From Eriocheir sinensis (lineage: Eukaryota > Arthropoda > Malacostraca > Decapoda > Varunidae), in contig NW_026111623.1 in NCBI RefSeq assembly GCF_024679095.1, positions 117,501-181,500 of the forward strand: a DNA stretch of 64,000 nt. The letters are read 5' to 3'. Positions 1 to 11,184 of this stretch are shown here, piece by piece. Below the pieces are notes generated by a model. It saw only the letters and a program-made list of their open reading frames with translations, was not told where the DNA came from and did not search any database. Position numbers and translations under genes: made by a program. How positions within the stretch are numbered: position 1 is the first letter of the stretch; each line of letters opens with the position of its first letter.

Positions 1-290
1 AACCTAACTACCTAACTCTCCTCTCCTTTCCTTCCCTTTTTTTCCTCCCTTCCTCTCTTCTCACATAAATACCTCCCTCTTCTCTTCCTCTCCTCCCTTT
101 CCTTCCTTTCCCTTCCCTTCTCCCTTCCAATCAACCTACCTCCCTCCCCTCCCCACCCCATCCTTCACCTTCCTTCCTTCTCTACTTAAATACCTCCCCT
201 TTCCTTTTCTTCCTTCCCTCCCTTCAGTTCTCTTTCTCCCCTCCTTCCTTACGTACCCTTTCCTCACACCACACACCTCTAGGCCTGATA
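1..290. repeat. Polypyrimidine (CCTT/CCCTT-rich) tract
   Basis: Almost pure C and T with CCTTCC-type words on the + strand and short interruptions such as CATAAATACCTCCC at about 64-77 and a related copy near 185-198. The recurrence suggests a decayed tandem repeat of about 120 bp. No gene is visible. Confidence 0.8.
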
Positions 291-400
291 GTAATGATGA
301 TGATGATGAGGAGGAGGAGGAGGGGAAGGAGGAGGGGGAGGGTTAGGAGGAGGGGGAGGAGGAGGAGGAGGAGGTAGTGAGGGTGGTGGGTGTTGTGGTG
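290..400. repeat. GAT/GAG trinucleotide microsatellite
   Basis: A GATGATGAT run passes into imperfect GAG and GGGGAGG trinucleotides and then GGTGGT. Purine-rich on the + strand. No gene is visible. Confidence 0.85.
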
Positions 401-464
401 ATGGTCTGAGCAATCATTTTCATTTATATAAAGTATATGAACTTTGTCCTATAAAAGAGAAAAT

Positions 465-1366
465 GCATCCACCTGAGTTTCTATTACCTATTGGAACACC
501 TGTCTATGTTACGGGAGTTGAGCACTGAGGCCACGTGCACTTATAGCCTCAGCCCACACCCTCTTTACACCCTAATTACACATCTACCTGAGTTCCCATT
601 ACCTGAGGATCATCTATTAAACACCTTCCTATATTTCCAAGGACTAAGGAGACGGAAATGAGCACCGAGGCAACGCGCACTTATAGCCTCAGCCCACACC
701 CTCTTTACACCCTAATTACACATCTACCTGAGTTCTCATTACCTGTGGATCATCTGTTAACACCTTCCTATATTACCAAGGGCTGACGTGACGGAGATGA
801 GCAATGAGGTCACGCGCATCTATAGAGGAAGTCCACACCCTCTAGACACCTTAATTAGACATCTACCTGAGTTCCCATTACCTGTGGATCATCTATTAAA
901 CACTTTCCTATGTTACCAAGGGCTGAGGAGGCGGATATGAGCACCGAGGCAACGCGCACTTATAGCCTCTACCCACACCCTCTTTACACCCTAATTACAC
1001 ATCTACCTGAGTTCCCATTACCTGTGAATCATCTGTTAACACCTTCCTATATTACCAAGGGCTGACGTGACGGAGATGAGCACTGAGGCCACGCGCATCT
1101 GTAGAGTAGGTCCACACCCTCTTAACACCTTAATTGGACATGTACCTGAGTTCCCATTACCTGTGGATCATCATTTAAACACCTTCCTCTATTACCAAGG
1201 GCTGAGGAGACGGAGATGTGCACCGGGGCCAGGCGCACTTATAGCCTCAGCTCACACTCTCTACACGCTTTAATTGGACATATACCTGACTTCCCATTAC
1301 CTGTGGGTCATCTATTAAACACCTTCCTATATTACCAGGGGCTGAGGAGGCTTAGAAGAGCACCGA
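465..1366. repeat. 140-bp tandem repeat, about 6.5 copies
   Basis: The word CATCTACCTG or a one-base variant recurs at 466, 581, 721, 860, 1000, 1139 and 1279, giving a period of 139-140 bp except for a shortened first unit. Units alternate between two subtypes: 'GGCAACGCGCACTTATAG' and 'GTCACGCGCATCTATAGA'-like. In the first subtype GAGGC and GCCTC form a 5-bp inverted repeat around ACGCGCAC. A 68-residue open frame at 1067-1273 lies inside one unit, is not kept in the others, and is not called as a gene. Confidence 0.9.
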
Positions 1367-1784
1367 ACTGAATAAGGAGAAAAGAACAAACAGGAAAGAA
1401 AAGAAACCAGAAAGAGGCAAGAAAAGGAAAGGGAAGAAAGGATAGGAAAGGAGAGGACACGAAATAAAAGAGGAAAAGTAAAGGAAACTAAAGAGAGGAG
1501 AATAACAGAAGCACAAGGAAGGAAGGATGGAAGGAAGGAAGGAAGAAAGGAAGGAAGGAAGGAAGAAAGAAAGGAAGGAAGGGAGGAAGGAAGGAAGGAA
1601 GGAAGGAAGGAACGATGAGTGAATAGATATAGAAGATAGAGGAGAAGAGGGAAAGACAGGAAGAGGAGGAAGCGAACAGAGAACTGAAGAAAACTACAAA
1701 AAAACCCAATAAATGAGGAAAAGAAGAAACAGACAGAAATTGGAAGGAAAAAGTAGAAAATAAATGATAAATCAGATATACCAA
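1367..1784. repeat. Purine-rich tract with GGAA tetranucleotide microsatellite
   Basis: AG-rich + strand with an (AAGG)n core at about 1516-1613. The opposite-strand frames read as strings of Ser, Phe, Leu and Pro and are low-complexity shadows. Confidence 0.85.
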
Positions 1785-1811
1785 CTCTCTCTCTCTCTCT
1801 CTCTCTCTCTC
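1785..1811. repeat. (CT)n microsatellite
   Basis: About 13 uninterrupted CT repeats. It is a polarity switch: the purine-rich strand changes here for 27 bp and returns to GA-rich immediately afterwards. Confidence 0.95.
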
Positions 1812-1859
1812 ATCCTAAGGTAAGTTTCCAGATGTGATAATTTGGTCTTTTCTGTGGGT

Positions 1860-2366
<507 letters not shown>

Positions 2367-2739
2367 TAACGAATATCATACCCATTGTGTTAGGCATCAA
2401 ATTAGGACAGTCTGAGTTATGATCTTTCTACTCAAGAGTTATTTACTTTTCTATAATACACCACAGACAAATCTCTTCACATGTTCTCAAAGTATAAAGA
2501 TAAGAAAGGAAGAAGAGAGAGTAGGGGGAGATAAAAGGAAGAATAGGAGGAACAGGGAGAGAAAGAGAAGGAAAGGAGATAGAAAGAGAGAAGGAAAGGA
2601 GGAATCGGGGAAGAGGAAGAAAGGGTGATAAAACGTATTTGAAGATGCATGAGCAGGAAGGGGCGAGAAAAATAACATGAATGGAGTTAGAAGTGGAGAG
2701 AACGAAAGTGGGTTAGGAGAAAGAAAGGTGGAAGAAGGA

Positions 2740-3467
2740 AAGAGAGGGACGAAGAAGTGGAAGAAAGGAAGAAATAGCGGGAAATAAAGGAAGAGAAGAG
2801 GAGATAAGGGAAGGGAGGCGTGGAAGGAAAAGAGAAGTAGAGGAAAGGAAAAGAAGAGAGAAGAGTAAAGAGAGGGAGTAAGAAGTGGAGACGAGGGAAG
2901 GGAGGCGTGGAAGAAAAAGAGAAGTGGAAGAAAGGAAGAAATAAGAGAGAAATACAAGAAGAGAGAAGAATGAAGAGAGGAAGTAAGAAGGGGAGATGAG
3001 GGAAGGGAGGCATGGTAGAAAAAAAGAAGTGGAGTAAAGAGAGGGAGTAAGAAGTGGAGATGAGGGAATGGAGGCGTGGAAGAAAAAAAGAAGTGGAAGA
3101 AAGGAAGAAATAAATGAGAAATACAAGAAGAGAGAAGAGTAGAGAGAGGAAGCAAGAAGTGGAGATGAGGAAAGGGAGGCGTGGAAGGAAAAAAGAAGTG
3201 GAAGAAAGGAAGAAATAAAGAGGAAATACAAGAAAAGAGAAGAGTAGAGAGAGGGAGTAAGAAGTGGAGATTAGGGAAGGGAGGCGTGGAGGGAAAAAGA
3301 AGTGGAAGAAAAGAAGAAATAAAGAGGAAATAATAGAAGAGAGGAGAGTAGAGAGAGGGAGTAAGAAGTGGAGACGAGGGAAGGGAGGCGTGGAGGAAAA
3401 AAGAAGTGGAGGAAAGGAAGAAAGAGAGTAAGAAGTGGCGATGAGTGAAGGAAGGCGTGGAAGAAAA
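2740..3467. repeat. 105-bp purine-rich minisatellite with shorter units
   Basis: The anchor GTAAGAAGTGGAG (or one-base variants) falls at 2878, 2983, 3047, 3152, 3257, 3361 and 3428. Spacings are 105, 64, 105, 105, 104 and 67 bp, so full units alternate with units carrying the same deletion of about 40 bp. The frames on the opposite strand (Ser/Leu/Phe-rich) are not genes. Confidence 0.88.
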
Positions 3468-4086
3468 AACATTTAAACCCCGCCATTTAGAGCACGTGAC
3501 CTAACACACTAATTTAAACCAGACTACACATTTTTGCTCTCTTTAATTCTTTGACCTTTAAACGGAACAGAATCTGGCTACGCCCACCTCTCTCTCTCTC
3601 ACTTACTCACTCTTACTCACTCTCACACTCATTGAAGAGGAGGAGGGGACACGTTCCCCTTTACCGAGCACTCAAACGGTAGCTTATCTCCTCCTCCTCC
3701 TCCTCCTCCTCCTCCTCCTCTCCCTCTCCTCCTCCTCCTTCGTTAAGCCCTCAAGACCCAACAATAGTGCGCCCTCCCCTTCAACGCCTCCTACGTGACT
3801 AAGCCTTCGCTCATTCCATACGAGACAACAGAACGCTTCTTCCTCCTCCTCCTCCTCCTCCTCCTCCTCCCACGATCTTTAGCGGAGGAGGCATCACTTT
3901 GGCCTCGTTCCCTTCCTGAGTTGATTCGGTGAGTCATAGTGGGTGAGTCTACCATGCTCCTTATTCCTGTCTACTCAGGTAGCTAATGCTTGTATTGTCC
4001 TTCAGGTGTTACATTCACTACCATCTTAGAATTCAGAGAGGCCTTAAACCACTTAAATGATCTATTGTTTTTGTTTACTTCTACTA
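3468..4086. other. Mostly unique DNA with short TCC and CTC microsatellites
   Basis: Contains (CTC)n at about 3688-3725, a second (TCC)n at 3838-3871, and a TC run at 3588-3601. The rest has normal base composition, but I recognise no exon or RNA gene in it. Confidence 0.6.
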
Positions 4087-4131
4087 CAGCGTGGTAGACC
4101 TGTGGACCTCGAGTCTAACCGAACCACGCTG
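4087..4131. other. Inverted repeat, 9-bp stem
   Basis: CAGCGTGGT at 4087-4095 pairs perfectly with ACCACGCTG at 4123-4131, enclosing 27 bases. It could form a short hairpin or mark the edge of a small element. It does not have tRNA geometry. Confidence 0.45.
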
Positions 4132-4424
4132 AGTTTGAAAGCCCTCCCCGAGTGTCTGAGGATTACCCATATGCTGCCTTGGTCTTCAGCCAACACTAAC
4201 TTCAGCGACTTCGGTCAGAAGGAGCACCGGGGGGCAGCATGGGCCTGGCAAGAGTCACACATCACGGCAGCCAATATAAATAAAATTTGCTTGCGCCACG
4301 AACGGGCTGGGGCTGTTCAAGAGACCCTTGGAAAAAGCCTGCCGGCGCTACTACTACTACTGCTACTACTAATACTACGACGACGACGACTACTGCTACT
4401 ATTACTACTACTACTATTACTACA

Positions 4425-4479
<55 letters not shown>

Positions 4480-4490
4480 TTACCACTACC
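4132..4490 (+). mobile_element. Possible SINE-like module ending in a (TAC)n tail
   Basis: About 200 bp of unique-looking, moderately GC-rich sequence (4132-4350, including GGGGGGCAGCATGGGCC at about 4230-4246 and AATATAAATAAAATTTGC near 4273-4290) runs directly into an imperfect TAC/ACT trinucleotide repeat of about 135 bp. Short body plus simple-repeat tail is the usual look of a SINE or LINE 3' end. I found no clear RNA polymerase III A and B boxes, so the class is open. The open frame 4057-4659 crossing it runs into the microsatellites and is not a gene. Confidence 0.35.
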
Positions 4491-4508
4491 ACGATATCAG
4501 AAACTAGG

Positions 4509-4615
<107 letters not shown>

Positions 4616-4664
4616 ACCAAACCTATCTCCCTTACTATCTCTACCTCTCCATTATGTAACCAGG

Positions 4665-4950
4665 TGCTCTCTCTCTCTCTCTCTCTCTATTTTCGTTCTT
4701 TCTTCTCGTTCTTTTTATCGTTCGCTTTGTCGCACTGTTCTCGTTCTTTTCCGGTTTCTTTTTTCAGTTTTCTTTTTCAGTTTTCTTTTCAATCTTCCTT
4801 TTCGTTTTCTTTTTTCCTTCTCTTGTTCTCTTTCATTCTCTTTGTTCTCTTTTCCTCTTTCATTCTCTCTCCTCTTCCTCCCTCCCCCACTCTCTCCCTC
4901 CTCACCCTCTCTCCCTACTCCTCCCTCCCTCCCTCCCTCCTCCCTCACTC
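4665..4950. repeat. (CT)n and pyrimidine-rich tract
   Basis: A CT run at about 4665-4688 is followed by TTCTTTTCGTTCTTTT-type pyrimidine sequence and then CTCCCTCC runs. No gene is visible. Confidence 0.85.
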
Positions 4951-5080
4951 CTGGCACGGTGAAAAGCCAGGCCAGGAGTGGTCGCGCCACGTCACCTCAA
5001 GTTTAAATGAGTTTTGGCTCCGGACGAAAGTAATTGCAATAACAGGTGGCGAGTGACAAGATGCGATTATGTGGCGCTGG

Positions 5081-6200
5081 GAAATTCCTCTAACCCTCCC
5101 TTTTACTCCTTTGCCTCCTCCTCCTCCTCCTCTTCTCTTCCTTCCTCGCTTAAGAAAGGTGGAGATGATTGGGTGGAAAGGTAGGTGGGTAGGTTTGTAA
5201 GCGAGGAAGAGGGTAAATAGATATGCAGTTTCGAGAATTGGAATGTAGAATGAGGTATTATTAGGTTGAGGGTGAGAAATTCCTCCTACTAACCTGTCCC
5301 TTCCTACTCCTTGCCTTCTCCTCCTCCTCTTCTTCCTCTTCCTTCCTCGCTTAAGAAAGGAGAAGATTGGGTGAAAAGGTAGGTGCGTAGATGAGGAAGG
5401 AGGAAGAGGGTAAAGAGAGAGGCAGTTAAGAGATTTGGAATGTCGAATGAATTCTGATTATGTTGAGGGTGAGAAATTCCTCCTGCCTAACCCTTCCCTT
5501 CCTACTCCTTGCCTCCACCTCCTCCTCCTCCTCCTTGCCTCCTCTTCCTCTTCCTCCCTTGTTTGAGAAAGGTGGAGAGTCAGATGGTAAGATGCGTGGA
5601 TGAGGAGGAAGGTGAATAGATACGTAGATAAGAGATAGATAAGAGATTTGGATATGAAAATGAGGTAAGATTATTTTGGGCCCGGGAAATTTCTACTGCC
5701 TGAACCTTCCTATCCTTTGCCTTCTCCTCCTCCTTCTTCCTCCTCCCTCGTTCAAGAAAGATGGAGAGAACTGAGTGGAAGGAAAGGTACGTAGGTAGGT
5801 TAGGAAGAAGGTTAATGAATGGTAGATTAGAGATTTTGATAGTAAAATGACAAGTGACTCGCGTCCTCCTCCTCCCTTGTTTAAGAAAGGTGAAGATTGG
5901 GTGGAAAGGTAGGTATGTAGGTAGATGAAGAACCAGGTATTGGAAAGGTAAAACAGTAGAGAGAAAGTTAGTAGAGAAAGAGATATGTAAGATAGTTGAT
6001 GAAAAGTAGAAAGAAGGAAAAAGGTAAAGAAAAAGATAGATAAGAGATTTGGATGTTAGAATGAGTAGGAGAAAAGGAAGAAAATGAAGAGAATGATAGA
6101 AAAGAGATTTGGGCAGCAAAGATAAACTAGGAGGATGAAGAGAAAATAAATAACGAAATTTGGATAGTGGAATATGAGGTAGAAAGAGTGAAGAAGGAGA
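5081..6200. repeat. Degenerate tandem repeat of 195-213 bp
   Basis: The anchor GAAATTCCTC(C) recurs at 5081, 5276 and 5473, with a decayed copy at 5686. Each unit joins a pyrimidine-rich half with CTCC runs to a purine-rich half containing a 'TTAAGAAAGGTGGAGA'-like word. Units become A-rich and unrecognisable after about 5950. The 179-residue frame on the minus strand (5580-6119) is an artefact of these units. Confidence 0.75.
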
Positions 6201-6419
6201 GGAAAAGATACATAGAGGGATTTGATAGTAAAATGAATAGTAAAATGATAATGAATTAGAATGATGATAAAAGAGTAGAATGAGCAGATAGATACGTGAC
6301 TGAAGAAATGTATAGGTAGATAGATAGTTGGATAGATGAATAGAAAAGCTGATAAGGGTTACAGATAGATAGATAACTAGATGAATGTAAACAGATAAGA
6401 GAACACGTAGATTACAGGT

Positions 6420-7040
6420 GTGAACTGAATGAGAAATGAAAATTAATGGGCAAAAAAAAAAAATGAAAACTGAAAACGAAGTGAACTGAATGATAAAAAA
6501 ATTGAAAATGTAGTGAATGAATAATGGTCTAGATGAAAATTAAAATGTTAAAACGAACTGAATGAAAATGAAAAATGAATGAAAAATATAAAAAAGAAAT
6601 GAAAATAAAGTGAGTGAGAAATGAATGAAAATGAAAAATGAATGAAAATGAAAAATGTGAAATGAAGTGCATGAAAAATAAAAACAATTAATGAAGGAAT
6701 GAAAAATGAGGAAAAAAATTGAATAAAATGAAAAAATTAATGGAAAATGAAAAATGAATGAAAATGAAGTGAATGAAAACTTAAGTGAATGAAAATGAGC
6801 TGCATGAAAAATAAATGAAGGTAGATAAAAACGTGATTGGAAAAGTATATAAATAGAGAGTCAAATAAACGAATATATAAAGGATAAAGGTTAATAAAAG
6901 CTAACTAGATAGATAAATAGACGAAAATTAACAGGCTAATCTATCCATAGATTCAATAAAAAAATGATAGCTTGATAAACAGATAGAGGCAGACTAATAG
7001 ATAGATATGGATAGATAAATCAATAAACACATGAAGGTTA
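6420..7040. repeat. A-rich cryptic repeat (GAAAATGAAT-like) and GATA-rich DNA
   Basis: Overlapping GAAAATGAA and AAAAATGAATG words fill about 6430-6830. GATAGATA-type words follow to about 7040. No gene is visible. Confidence 0.75.
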
Positions 7041-7110
7041 TTACACACGAATATTTATGTATGCATGAATGAATGTTGGTGATTGAATGCACATGTGTTC
7101 ATGGATGCTT

Positions 7111-7425
<315 letters not shown>

Positions 7426-7569
7426 GGTTTTGCACTGGGCTAAAAAAAACATAAAACGTTAAATGTTTGGCCTAAAAAGTTTTGAAACATTAATTTGCAA
7501 AAGTTGTTGTTGCCTAAGACCACCTGATTAGCATACTCTCTCTCTCTCATAAATATCCTTCTATTTGTT

Positions 7570-7924
7570 TATTTAATTTTGTTCTTCCTCCTCCTCCTCC
7601 TCCTCCTCCTTTCTCCTTCTCTTTCTTTTTTCTTTTCTCCTCCTCTTTTCCTTTTTCCTCTTTCTTCTCATTCTGTTTCTTCTTTTTTCTTTCACTTTCT
7701 TCCTCTTCCTCATCTTCATCATCATCATCTCTTCCTACCTCCCTTTCCTCCCTTGCCTACCTATCATCCTCCTCCTCCTTCCCTTCTCTCCCTTCCCTTC
7801 TTCCTCCTTTCCTTTCCTTCCCTTCCCATCCTCCTTACCTATCTACCTACCTCTCCTACCTTCCCTTTCCTTCCAATCCTTTCCTTCCCTTCCTCTCATA
7901 CCCCTCCCTTCCGTCCTTCCTAGA

Positions 7925-7965
<41 letters not shown>

Positions 7966-7967
7966 CC
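7570..7967. repeat. Pyrimidine-rich tract ending in an (ATC)n microsatellite
   Basis: CTC and CCTT words fill 7570-7924, then 14 ATC/TCA trinucleotides at about 7925-7966. Confidence 0.9.
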
Positions 7968-7984
7968 CTTTCCCTATGACGTCA

Positions 7985-8529
7985 CCACCGAGAAAAACAC
8001 AAGTAAAGAAGAAAAAAACAAGAAGAAATAAGGAAAAAGGTCAAAATTTAAAAAGTTGAATAAGAAAAAACAATAGTGAAATAAAAGCCAGAAAACGAGT
8101 AAAATAATAAAGAAGAAGGAGAACAACAACAAATACAAGAAAACAAGAAGAACAAAAAAAGAAATAAATAAAAAAAAAACTCCATACAGGAAAAAAGGAA
8201 AAAAGGTAAAAAAAAAAATCGTGCTCCTATTTTGTGGACGGACTCGGCTCCTTGAATGTAAATCAGGCGGCGTATTGTCAACAGGTGCGCGCGGACAGGT
8301 AAAGAGGAGGGGGTGAAAGGTGAGGTGAGGCTACAGCGTGAAGGAGGTGGTGATGACGAGGACTGGTTGTGGTGTTAGTGGTGGTGATGTTACGTAGCGG
8401 TGTTAGTGGTGATGGGTGATGACTGGAATGGAGATGAGTGGAGTGGTGACTGACTACAAGGTGTGGCTATGTTATGAGGTTAATGAATGGTTAAGAGACG
8501 GATGGGGAGAGTGAGTGTGAATGTGATTG

Positions 8530-8569
<40 letters not shown>

Positions 8570-8842
8570 TATCCGTGAACATTTCGAATCACACACATAC
8601 CAACACACGCACAAAGTTATCTCTGCTCCTAAACTAATTCGGTACACCTGGCACATCAATGGAAAAAAAATAATGCGAAACACAGTAGAAACAAAACTCA
8701 CTGGCGCTGGATGGATTTTAGGGCTCGTTCGGCGCGGCCAAACTCGGCGAGGCGGCCCTGAAAATACAGCAAGAAAACATTGGCGTAATTAATGACTTTT
8801 TCCGAGTTATTATTAGTATTAGAATTATTATTAGGAGTAGTA

Positions 8843-8895
<53 letters not shown>

Positions 8896-9330
8896 ATGGT
8901 TTTAGTAGTAATAGCAATATGGTGTTGATAATGGTGATGGTGACCGTAGTGGTGATTAAGTTATGGTGATGGTAGTGAAGCTCGTGGTAGTGATATGTCG
9001 GCAGTGGTGGAGTCGGTAGTGGTGATTAATGGTACTGGTAGTGGTGGTGATGGTTGAGGTAGTGTTGACGATAGAGATGGTGGTGGTGATGGTGGTGGTG
9101 ATTATAGAGGCAGAACAAACACTACCACCACCACCACCTCCACCAGAACCAATATCGGAAAAAGTATTGGGCCAACATATTTTTTGAGATATTTATAACC
9201 AGCCAGTAGTTGCCCTTTCTTTCCGCCCTTATAATTAGGTGTAGGTGCGCACGTGGGTAGGCTGGCCCGCTCCCAAAGATGGATTAGTTAGTAAGCTTTT
9301 TGTCCTATTCCTTTGTCCTTTTTTTCAATT
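7985..9330. other. A-rich DNA, then GT/GGT-rich DNA with microsatellites
   Basis: 8000-8220 is A-rich. (GT)n lies at 8530-8568 and (GTA)n at about 8844-8895. 8900-9115 is a cryptic GGT/GAT repeat ending next to an ACCACC run at 9121-9140, so GGT- and ACC-rich stretches face each other. I see no gene; the 101-residue frame 8487-8792 spans the GT repeat. Confidence 0.65.
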
Positions 9331-9508
<178 letters not shown>

Positions 9509-9537
9509 GCTCAGAGATAGCCTGGAGATACCTTTTT

Positions 9538-10235
9538 ATTTTCCTCCCTTCCTTCCTTCCTCACTTGTCTTTCCTTCCTTCCCGTTTGATGTTTTCTCTC
9601 TTCCTTTTCCTCCATTTCCCCCCCTTTCCTCCTCCCCTCCTCCTTCTCTCCATCACTTTTTGCTGTTTTCCTTTTTCAGTCCTACTTTTTTTATTCCTTA
9701 CTTCCTTCCTCCTTCACCTCCCTACTTCCTTATTATGTCGCTCCCTTACTTCTTTACTTCCTTCCTTCCTTCCTTCTATACTCGCCTCACAGTTCCCTAC
9801 TCCCTTTCTTTCTTACTTCCTTTTTCCTCCTTTACTTTCTTTTTTCCCCTTAGTTTCTCCTTTTCCTGGTTTCTTCCTCCCTTTTCCTTTTCCTCCATTT
9901 TCAGCTTTTATCCCTCTCCATTATTGGCGTTCCTTCTTCTTCTCCTCAGTCCCTTGGCCCGCCTCTCTTAGTATCCACCAGTTCACTTTCTCTATCGTCC
10001 ACTTTCTCTATCTCTTCCCTACACTATGTTCTCTCCATCAAATCACACATTTTTCCGGAACTTTCCAATTATTTTCTCTTTTTTTTCTTCCACTAACAGC
10101 TCCCTTTTTCCTTCCTCTCTCTCTTCCTCCTCGCATTTACACCTTCCTTTACCACCTTCCCTTTCAGTTTCTTCCCTCCACCTCTTTTCTCCTTTCACTT
10201 CCAGCTCCATTTTTTCTCCTTTCCTTTCTATTACC
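9538..10235. repeat. Pyrimidine-rich low-complexity tract
   Basis: CTTCC, TTTCC and CCTCC words with few purines on the + strand. Open frames here (9313-10263, 9660-9971, 10043-10255) consist of Ser, Phe, Leu and Pro or the purine complement and carry no recognisable domain. Confidence 0.8.
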
Positions 10236-10389
10236 TCTTCCGCCGGTGACGTCACGGCCGTAACCTCGGGGCAAATACCAGTGTTATTATTCTAATTCAT
10301 ATATTCCGCACAATACTTAAGATGGTGGGAGTAAACAATTATTGAAGAGAAAAATGCTCACTTCTTACCCCACAGGGCCGTTATTTTAA

Positions 10390-10620
10390 ACGTATCGAGC
10401 TGCCTTTACGACTATTCCCAAGGCCGCGGAGAAGCTTGGCCAAGTTGTCACGGGTGACTTTACCATTCATGACGCTGAAGGCGTGTACAGCCATCACTAC
10501 GATCACAAAACAGTCCGTGAATACCCCGGCAACTTCAACGAGAGGCTTTTCAAACAGGCGAGCCGAGGCGAAGATTACTTTATAAATAAGACCTTCCATC
10601 CAGCCAATCAGATCCCGTAG
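10390..10620 (+). CDS. Candidate coding exon or gene fragment, product unrecognised
   Basis: An open frame of 76 codons on the + strand, with no ATG at its start, running from just after TAA (10387-10389) to TAG (10618-10620). Its composition is unlike its surroundings and looks like real protein: mixed charged, aromatic and small residues, with segments TIPKAAEKLGQVVTGDFTIH, GVYSHHYDHKTVREYPGN and RLFKQASRGEDYFINKTFH. G/C is frequent at third positions. Possible splice acceptors are CCCCACAG (ending 10375; the following TAA makes it unsuitable for this frame) and TTCCCAAG inside the frame at about 10414-10421. The last codons run into the 41-bp CCAAT-containing repeat, so the original 3' end is probably lost. 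The antisense 72-residue frame (10381-10599, minus), which does have an ATG, reads less like protein and is treated as a shadow. I do not recognise the family; it could be an exon, a retrocopy or part of a mobile element. Confidence 0.45.
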   Translation, partial: TYRAAFTTIPKAAEKLGQVVTGDFTIHDAEGVYSHHYDHKTVREYPGNFNERLFKQASRGEDYFINKTFHPANQIP

Positions 10621-10704
10621 CTAAGCACACCCTCCTCCATCAAGCCAATCAGCTCCTGTAGCTAACATCTCCTCCCTCCATCCAGCCAATCAGCTCCCGT
10701 AGCG
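10592..10704. repeat. Three 41-bp repeats, each with a CCAAT motif
   Basis: AGCCAATCAG with following CCCGTAGC or CCTGTAGC recurs with CCAAT at 10604, 10645 and 10686, exactly 41 bp apart. CCAAT is the core site of the transcription factor NF-Y. A TATAAATA word lies at 10581. Regulatory function is inference; the motif may simply be part of a short tandem repeat. Confidence 0.6.
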
Positions 10705-10751
10705 ATCTTCACTACAAAAGGTGCAACTAGCTCTAGATTCAGCCCTATGCA

Positions 10752-10830
10752 ATGTCAACTCTGTGCTCCCTAAAACGGCATATCGCAAACCGAGGTGATG
10801 TGGTAAATCTCGACCCTATACAGGGTAAGA
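10752..10830 (+). other. Exon-like segment ending in a strong splice-donor word
   Basis: An ATG at 10752 opens a short frame beginning MSTLCSLKRHIANRGDVV, and ACAGGGTAAGAAA near 10818-10830 resembles a 5' splice site. Beyond it the frame runs into the CA microsatellite (translating as THTHTH). The segment is only about 25 codons before the donor and I recognise no family. Weak evidence only. Confidence 0.2.
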
Positions 10831-10910
10831 AAAAGGAGAAGGGTGACTCCATATCAAGAAATCAAAATCGCGTGGCTGATCCCCGAGTCCAGGCGAGCCT
10901 CAGAACCTTA

Positions 10911-10976
<66 letters not shown>
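10911..10976. repeat. (CA)n microsatellite, about 32 units
   Basis: Uninterrupted CA dinucleotides. Confidence 0.98.
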
Positions 10977-10979
<3 letters not shown>

Positions 10980-11080
10980 GAAAAAGAGGCAGGGGTCTAA
11001 AGGACAAACGCGCTGAGGAGTGAGGATAGGGGGTCTTCCCTCCAATAAGGAACAACAAGAGGAGAGGAAGGCTTCCCAGA

Positions 11081-11099
11081 GGGAGTTGAAGCAACTCCC
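11081..11099. other. Perfect short hairpin (8-bp stem, 3-base loop)
   Basis: GGGAGTTG, loop AAG, CAACTCCC. It lies in the only unique sequence between the CA repeat and the ACGC block. No U-run follows and there is no adjacent gene, so a terminator role is not suggested. Confidence 0.5.
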
Positions 11100-11184
11100 G
11101 GGGCCGCTGCCGAAGCTGATGTCGGTCTGCTCCTGCTGCGACAGGAAAAGTTCTCGCGTGTTATTCGCCTAGCTCACGCAGCAC

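Noticed and set aside
1..16. Telomere-like AACCTAACTACCTAAC at the window start
   Set aside because: Only two imperfect CCTAA words next to pyrimidine-rich DNA; too short to interpret.
10381..10599. 72-residue ATG-initiated frame on the minus strand
   Set aside because: Exactly antisense to the more protein-like + frame; codon composition and peptide favour the + strand.
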